A stretch of DNA of 9,272 nt from positions 1 through 9,272 of the forward strand of contig CALBXV010000052.1 of assembly GCA_937890045.1 (NCBI GenBank), given 5' to 3'. Positions within the stretch are counted from its first letter, which is position 1, and every line of letters begins with the position of its first letter. Position numbers and translations under genes: made by a program. Positions 5,831 to 9,272 of this stretch are shown here, piece after piece. Origin of the DNA: an uncultured archaeon (GTDB lineage Archaea; Thermoproteota; Nitrososphaeria; Nitrososphaerales; CALBXV01). The notes below the pieces were generated by a model that was given only the letters and a program-made list of their open reading frames with translations, was not told the DNA's origin and ran no database searches.

Positions 5831-6525
5831 TGTTGGGAGTATTGATAACTACCCATAGAATAGATTACATTCAGAAACAGAATGAATGGTTGAAGGGAAT
5901 TAATGAAGAACATAAAGTTGCTCTTGTTACCACGTGTCAAGATGTAAAGGCAGTTGACCGAGTTAATAAAGAAACTTTTTTTCCTATCTATCAAGTAGAC
6001 CAGAATCCAGGACATATGGATGGAGTCTATATTGGATTATCTACACCATTTGAAGGTGGTTTATTTGATGAGTGTGATTATGTATTACATTTTCACGGAG
6101 ATGTAGAGACTCCACCAGACTATATAGATCTTCTCTATATGGAAGTAAAGGGAAAGTATAAAGTAGGTAGTCAACCTAGACAATGGATGTTTGATAGAGA
6201 TGGTAAATTTATAGATGGAAAATCCGTTCCATTCCACACCTCATTTTTTATTATAGAAACTCAGTTGGGTAAGAGTATATTTAAATGGGGAAGATTGGAT
6301 GAGTACAAGAATATGTCTATACAGAATGGTCATCCAGACAGTCACTTTGAAACTATGATGTATGCGGCTTTGAGTGAATATAATTTTGATTATGATAAAG
6401 ATTTGTATCATACAGACTCAGTATTGAAATTGCAATCTTTGTATGGAACTGATCCAGTATATTATAATTTTACATTTCCAGATTCTAAAACTATTCATCA
6501 TGATGAAAGAGGAAATATAAAGTGA
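5830..6525 (+). CDS. Putative GT-A-like glycosyltransferase
   Basis: A 231-residue protein beginning MLGVLITTHR, a strand-loop start like that of GT2 enzymes. A segment NPGHMDGVYIGL (residues 59-70) is followed by the strand YVLHFHGDVETPPDY (84-98), whose HGD takes the place of the metal-binding DxD. Further on, FHTSFFIIETQLGKSIFKWG and HPDSHFETMMYAAL (168-181, with Glu174) resemble the acceptor-site and catalytic-base parts of GT-A enzymes. Its layout is similar to that of the protein at 4173-4880, although the two sequences are not obviously close. It is cytoplasmic by appearance. AGAGG at 5815-5819 is a proper ribosome site 10 bases before the ATG, which overlaps the preceding TAA by one base. 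The stop is shared with the next gene as GTGA. A glycosyltransferase is likely, but this is motif-level evidence. Confidence 0.6.
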   Translation: MLGVLITTHRIDYIQKQNEWLKGINEEHKVALVTTCQDVKAVDRVNKETFFPIYQVDQNPGHMDGVYIGLSTPFEGGLFDECDYVLHFHGDVETPPDYIDLLYMEVKGKYKVGSQPRQWMFDRDGKFIDGKSVPFHTSFFIIETQLGKSIFKWGRLDEYKNMSIQNGHPDSHFETMMYAALSEYNFDYDKDLYHTDSVLKLQSLYGTDPVYYNFTFPDSKTIHHDERGNIK

Positions 6526-6905
6526 GTAAGAAACCAGATAATGTTGCAGATACTCCTGGAATATTACCTTACGGAAGTAATGTAGGTGCGCCAGCCATTA
6601 AACCAACTGACGTAGATACTTGGAAAAGTGAAAAAATATCTAAGACTAATCATTATTTCAAAGCTAGGTATAATGAAATAAAAGAAGAATATAGAAAGTT
6701 AATTGAAGCTTATGAGTGGAGTAAGTTGGTATTTAGTTCAGATTTTAAGTTTGAACCAATAAAAGGACATACATATTATTTGTATCAGAGAGAAACAGGA
6801 TTGTTTTTATCTTTGATAGAACCTGACCAATGGAATCAGATATTTATAGGAGCATTCAAATTAGATTCTAATGATAAATGGGAAAAAGTAGATGAAGTTA
6901 ATTAG
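6522..6905 (+). CDS. DUF2452-like protein of unknown function
   Basis: The 127-residue protein matches the remembered pattern of DUF2452: an N-terminal PGILPYGSNVGAPAIKP (residues 12-28), a charged helical middle (KARYNEIKEEYRKLIEAYEW), and a C-terminal FEPIKGHTYYLYQRETG (77-93) followed by LSLIEPDQWN. The family is small and cytoplasmic, occurs in bacteria such as Flavobacteria and in phages, and has no settled function to my knowledge. Its presence between two glycosyltransferases is a clue but not proof of a glycan role. GTG is the start, with AGAGGA at 6508-6513 placed 8 bases upstream and a 4-base overlap with the preceding stop. Its last 14 bases overlap the GT2 gene. The identification is by memory of conserved motifs and should be confirmed by a profile search. 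Confidence 0.7.
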   Translation: MSKKPDNVADTPGILPYGSNVGAPAIKPTDVDTWKSEKISKTNHYFKARYNEIKEEYRKLIEAYEWSKLVFSSDFKFEPIKGHTYYLYQRETGLFLSLIEPDQWNQIFIGAFKLDSNDKWEKVDEVN

Positions 6906-8085
6906 TTTTGTAATCCCAACCCGTAATAATAAGAAATATTTAGAATGGTCATATAATAGTATAAGAAAGAACCTTGGTTATACTCACGAGATTTTATTAG
7001 CGGATGATTTTTCTACAGATGGTACCTGGGAATATTTACAAGAAGTAAAAGATAAAGATATAAATGTACAGATATTTAGAAATGAAGGTCCTGAGAGAAA
7101 AGGTATAGTATATTGGTATGATTTTTTGTGTGAGAAGGCAACTAATGATATAGTTATGTTCTTTCATTCTGATATGTATGCTTGCCCAAATTTAGATACA
7201 GAGATATTGAAACATTTGGAAAGAGGTACAGTCGTAAGTGCAACACGAGTAGAACCACCATTACATCCTGACGGTCCCGAAAAGATATTAAAGGACTTTG
7301 GTATTGAACCTGAAGAATTTGATGAACAAGGATTGATGAATTGGTTAAATAGTGATAGAGATTTTCAACATACAGAAACCACTAATGGTATATTTGCGCC
7401 GTGGGCAATTTATAAAGATGACTATGAAAAGGTGGGTGGACACGATAAATTGTTTGCACCTCAATCTAAAGAGGACTCAGATATATTTAATAGAATGCAT
7501 TTATTAGATTATAAATTTGTTCAAACTTGGAAAGGTTTTGTATATCATATGACTAGTCGAGGTAGTAGGTTTAATCCAATGGCAGGCGGAGCTCCAGGAA
7601 AGGATTCCCCTGAATGGATACACACTACAACTAAAAATATGAGAAATTTTATTCGTAAGTGGGGAACAATGGTACAACACGATGAAATGATGAAACCTAT
7701 TGTATCACCTAAATATGATATAGGGTTTGTAGTTGAGAATTGTAATACTCAAATGTTAAGAGAATTAGAACCTTGGTGTAGCGATATATACGGTGATTGG
7801 ATTGGGCATAAAGGAATTGGTGCTAATGATTACATTAAGAAAGAACAACCAAATACTTTAATTGATTTGAGTAAGAAGATTCATTCATATCATATTGAAC
7901 CAAAGAATGATATAGTGGTTAGATTTGATACAAATCAATTAAATGTAAATAATTTTCAGGTAATCGTCAAATTATCAGATATACTTAAAGATTCAGGAGA
8001 AGTAGGTGAAATGGAATTTGAAATATTTAAGTTTAATATAAAGTCAATGAAAACTTATGAAAAGGAATTAAAAGTATGCGTATAA
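6892..8085 (+). CDS. Family 2 (GT2) glycosyltransferase with C-terminal extension
   Basis: This is the clearest glycosyltransferase in the window. It opens with the GT2 signature SFVIPTRNNKKYLEWS (residues 5-20), has EILLADDFSTDGTW (33-46) with Asp38/Asp39 for nucleotide binding, FFHSDMYA (90-97) with Asp94 in the DxD place, TTNGIFAPWAIYK for the acceptor side, and SKEDSDIFNRM (192-202) with the Glu-Asp catalytic-base motif, then VYHMTSRGSR with His219. The catalytic domain ends near residue 240. Residues from about 255 to 397 form an extra alpha/beta segment (KYDIGFVVENCNTQMLREL, then LEPWCSDIYGD) that I do not recognise. No membrane segment is present, so it is soluble, unlike processive polysaccharide synthases. 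The ATG lies 14 bases inside the preceding gene with GGGA at 6880-6883 as ribosome site; the last 10 bases overlap the epimerase gene. Confidence 0.9.
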   Translation: MKLISFVIPTRNNKKYLEWSYNSIRKNLGYTHEILLADDFSTDGTWEYLQEVKDKDINVQIFRNEGPERKGIVYWYDFLCEKATNDIVMFFHSDMYACPNLDTEILKHLERGTVVSATRVEPPLHPDGPEKILKDFGIEPEEFDEQGLMNWLNSDRDFQHTETTNGIFAPWAIYKDDYEKVGGHDKLFAPQSKEDSDIFNRMHLLDYKFVQTWKGFVYHMTSRGSRFNPMAGGAPGKDSPEWIHTTTKNMRNFIRKWGTMVQHDEMMKPIVSPKYDIGFVVENCNTQMLRELEPWCSDIYGDWIGHKGIGANDYIKKEQPNTLIDLSKKIHSYHIEPKNDIVVRFDTNQLNVNNFQVIVKLSDILKDSGEVGEMEFEIFKFNIKSMKTYEKELKVCV

Positions 8086-8954
8086 TAGTTACAGGTGGAG
8101 TAGGTTTTATAGGTACTAATTTGATAAAGAGATTATTAAAATATGGACATAAGGTAGTTTCTTTAGATAACTATTCTACAGGTAAAAAAGAAAATGAACA
8201 AAAGGGTTGTAAATATTTTGATGTAGATTTAAGACTAACAAAAGATTATTCATTCTTTATGGATAACCCAGATGTGATATTTCATATTGCCGCATTACCA
8301 AGAATTCAACCATCATTTGAAGCCCCAAGTATTACATTTAATTCAAATGTGGTTAGTACTCAAAATATATGTGAGTGGGCAAGGACTAATGGAAATATTC
8401 CAGTAGTATATGCAGGGTCATCTTCAATACACGGAGATAAATACGCCAACCCATATACCTTTACTAAATGGTTGGGTGAAGAGGTTTGTAAGATGTATTC
8501 TAATATATTTAAATTACCTGTTACTATATGTAGATTTTATAATGTATATGGACATCACCAGGCTTCAGATGGAGCGTATTGTAATGTATTGGGTATTTTT
8601 GAGAGACAATATAAAAATGGAGAACCTTTAACCATTACAGGAGATGGAGAACAACGAAGAGATTTTACTAATGTGGAAGATATAGTAGATGGGTTGATAA
8701 GAGTAAGTAATCGTTTAACTTTATTTAAAGGGGGACATATTGCAGGTGAAGAGTTTGAATTTGGTAATGGGAAAAATTATTCAATTAATGAGTTAGTGGA
8801 AGGATTTGGAAAGGAATATCCAAAAGAATATATACCTAAATGGGAAGGTGAAGTGAGAGAAAGTTTGTGTGTTGATAAGAAAGCTATAAAAGAATTAGGT
8901 TGGAAACCCAAAGGCGATATCATACAGTTTATAAGAGAAAATTATATAATTTAG
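8076..8954 (+). CDS. NAD-dependent nucleotide-sugar epimerase/dehydratase, short-loop form
   Basis: An extended short-chain dehydrogenase/reductase acting on nucleotide sugars. Visible parts: the NAD site TGGVGFIG (residues 6-13), Asp31 at the end of the second strand for the adenosine ribose, HIAALPRIQPSFEAP (70-84), GSSSIHG (114-120), the catalytic YTFTK (Tyr127, Lys131), RFYNVYG (153-159), and the C-terminal WKPKGD. At 292 residues it is somewhat shorter than the usual 310-340. The gap between the Ser and Tyr motifs is only about ten residues, so the usual P-x-x-E-x-x-x-P substrate loop is missing. Together with the dehydrogenase at the other end of the set, a UDP-glucuronate or UDP-glucose 4-epimerase is the simplest guess, but specificity is not shown. 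AAGGA at 8062-8066 lies 9 bases before the ATG, which is 10 bases inside the GT2 gene. Confidence 0.9.
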   Translation: MRIIVTGGVGFIGTNLIKRLLKYGHKVVSLDNYSTGKKENEQKGCKYFDVDLRLTKDYSFFMDNPDVIFHIAALPRIQPSFEAPSITFNSNVVSTQNICEWARTNGNIPVVYAGSSSIHGDKYANPYTFTKWLGEEVCKMYSNIFKLPVTICRFYNVYGHHQASDGAYCNVLGIFERQYKNGEPLTITGDGEQRRDFTNVEDIVDGLIRVSNRLTLFKGGHIAGEEFEFGNGKNYSINELVEGFGKEYPKEYIPKWEGEVRESLCVDKKAIKELGWKPKGDIIQFIRENYII

Positions 8955-8958
8955 CGAT

Positions 8959-9204
8959 ATGTTATACTATTTATTACTAACTAATGATACAGAAAAAGAT
9001 GTTTATTTTGATTCAAACGTTTTGGGAGAAGAAAGTTTTGGTAAGTTTTATCCAGAAAAGGGATTTGAGGCTCTTATGAATATAAATGATAGAAAACCTG
9101 AATTGTTAGAAAAAATAACAGTTAAGAAAGAAACAGGCGAAGTTATAACATTAGATCAATTTATTGATGTAATCGCAACCTTAAAAATACAAAAAAATGC
9201 TTGA
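8959..9204 (+). CDS. Small phage-type protein of unknown function
   Basis: An 81-residue acidic protein. The conserved-looking centre DVYFDSNVLGEESFGKFYPE (residues 14-33) and the closing KITVKKETGEVITLDQFIDV have the feel of small proteins repeated across T4-like marine phage genomes, though I cannot name the family. Predicted as an alpha/beta single domain without signal peptide, membrane segment or cysteines. It follows the epimerase stop after 4 bases, but no Shine-Dalgarno site is visible before the ATG; coupling to the upstream gene is a likely way to be translated. Its stop codon lies inside the -35 box of a promoter that reads onward, so it appears to be the last gene of this transcription unit. 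There is no sign that it belongs to glycan synthesis. Confidence 0.7.
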   Translation: MLYYLLLTNDTEKDVYFDSNVLGEESFGKFYPEKGFEALMNINDRKPELLEKITVKKETGEVITLDQFIDVIATLKIQKNA

Positions 9205-9230
9205 CTTATATAGCAATTTATGTGTATATT
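9201..9230 (+). promoter_or_regulatory. Sigma70-like promoter reading out of the right edge
   Basis: TTGACT (9201-9206) and TATATT (9225-9230) are separated by 18 bases, matching five of six bases in each box of the sigma70 consensus. The -35 overlaps the stop codon (TGA 9202-9204) of the preceding gene. The expected transcription start is near 9237, about 30 bases before an ATG at 9266, which may open the next gene beyond the window. No equally good promoter was noticed at the gene junctions upstream. The form resembles the strong host-polymerase early promoters of T4-like phages. Confidence 0.6.
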
Positions 9231-9272
9231 ATAGTGTTAGTTAAATTGAAATAAGTATATTTACAATGAATA
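9205..9272 (+). other. Only non-coding stretch: promoter and leader, possible next start
   Basis: This is the only stretch of the window longer than a few bases that carries no recognised gene. It holds the rest of the promoter and a leader of about 30 A/T-rich bases. ATG at 9266-9268 could start the next gene, but there is no Shine-Dalgarno sequence in front of it and too few bases follow to judge. I see no rho-independent terminator hairpin here, so transcription of the upstream operon may run through. Confidence 0.4.

Noticed and set aside
5827..6015. Minus-strand open frame at the start of the 5830-6525 gene
   Set aside because: Antisense shadow, hydrophobic by composition only.
8410..8631. 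Plus-strand frame inside the epimerase gene
   Set aside because: Overlaps the catalytic Tyr/Lys region of the epimerase in another frame; no motif and no ribosome site.
9205..9272. Terminator or tRNA in the right-hand non-coding stretch
   Set aside because: No GC-rich hairpin with T-run and no cloverleaf pattern can be formed from these bases.

Overview
The window is AT-rich and entirely coding on the + strand. Thirteen genes, the first cut by the left edge, are packed end to end: most junctions share 1-4 bases (ATGA, GTGA, TAATG), and the rest overlap by 10-35 bases, abut exactly, or leave 4 bases. This compaction, the small proteins known mainly from phages (a DUF2452-like protein and a short 81-residue protein at the right end) and the mix of divergent sugar enzymes suggest an accessory segment of a large tailed phage, most likely a marine T4-like myovirus. 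Shine-Dalgarno-like sites and one sigma70-like promoter favour a host that is not a Bacteroidetes. No structural, replication or tRNA gene is present, so phage origin is an inference; a phage-like island in a bacterial genome is the alternative.

Layout. 3-521: C-terminal part of a UDP-glucose/GDP-mannose dehydrogenase. 518-1528: GT-A-like glycosyltransferase. 1494-1883: small conserved protein of unknown function. 1880-2437: cupin related to the phosphomannose isomerase type. 2434-3501: radical SAM enzyme with a cysteine-rich SPASM-like segment placed before the core. 3502-4176: NodB-like polysaccharide deacetylase family protein. 4173-4880: GT-A-like protein. 4880-5830: GT-B glycosyltransferase. 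5830-6525: GT-A-like protein. 6522-6905: DUF2452-like protein. 6892-8085: GT2 glycosyltransferase with a C-terminal extension. 8076-8954: short-loop NAD-dependent sugar epimerase. 8959-9204: small phage-type protein. 9201-9230: a promoter reading out of the window to the right.

Together the genes look like one polycistronic glycan-building module. The dehydrogenase and epimerase would make an activated sugar (a uronic acid and/or its 4-epimer), five glycosyltransferase-like proteins would assemble a glycan, and the cupin, radical SAM enzyme and deacetylase-like protein would modify sugars or the product. No flippase, polymerase, membrane protein or signal peptide is visible, so the work appears to be cytoplasmic. 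Decoration of a virion protein, phage DNA or host surface precursors are all possible, and the sequence does not decide between them.

The points most worth following are: a canonical A_AAA_AAG slippery heptamer at 2425-2431, correctly phased to fuse the cupin to the radical SAM enzyme by a -1 shift; the displaced SPASM-like cysteines of that enzyme; a dehydrogenase that ends where its third domain should begin; and an epimerase that lacks the usual loop between its Ser and Tyr motifs.
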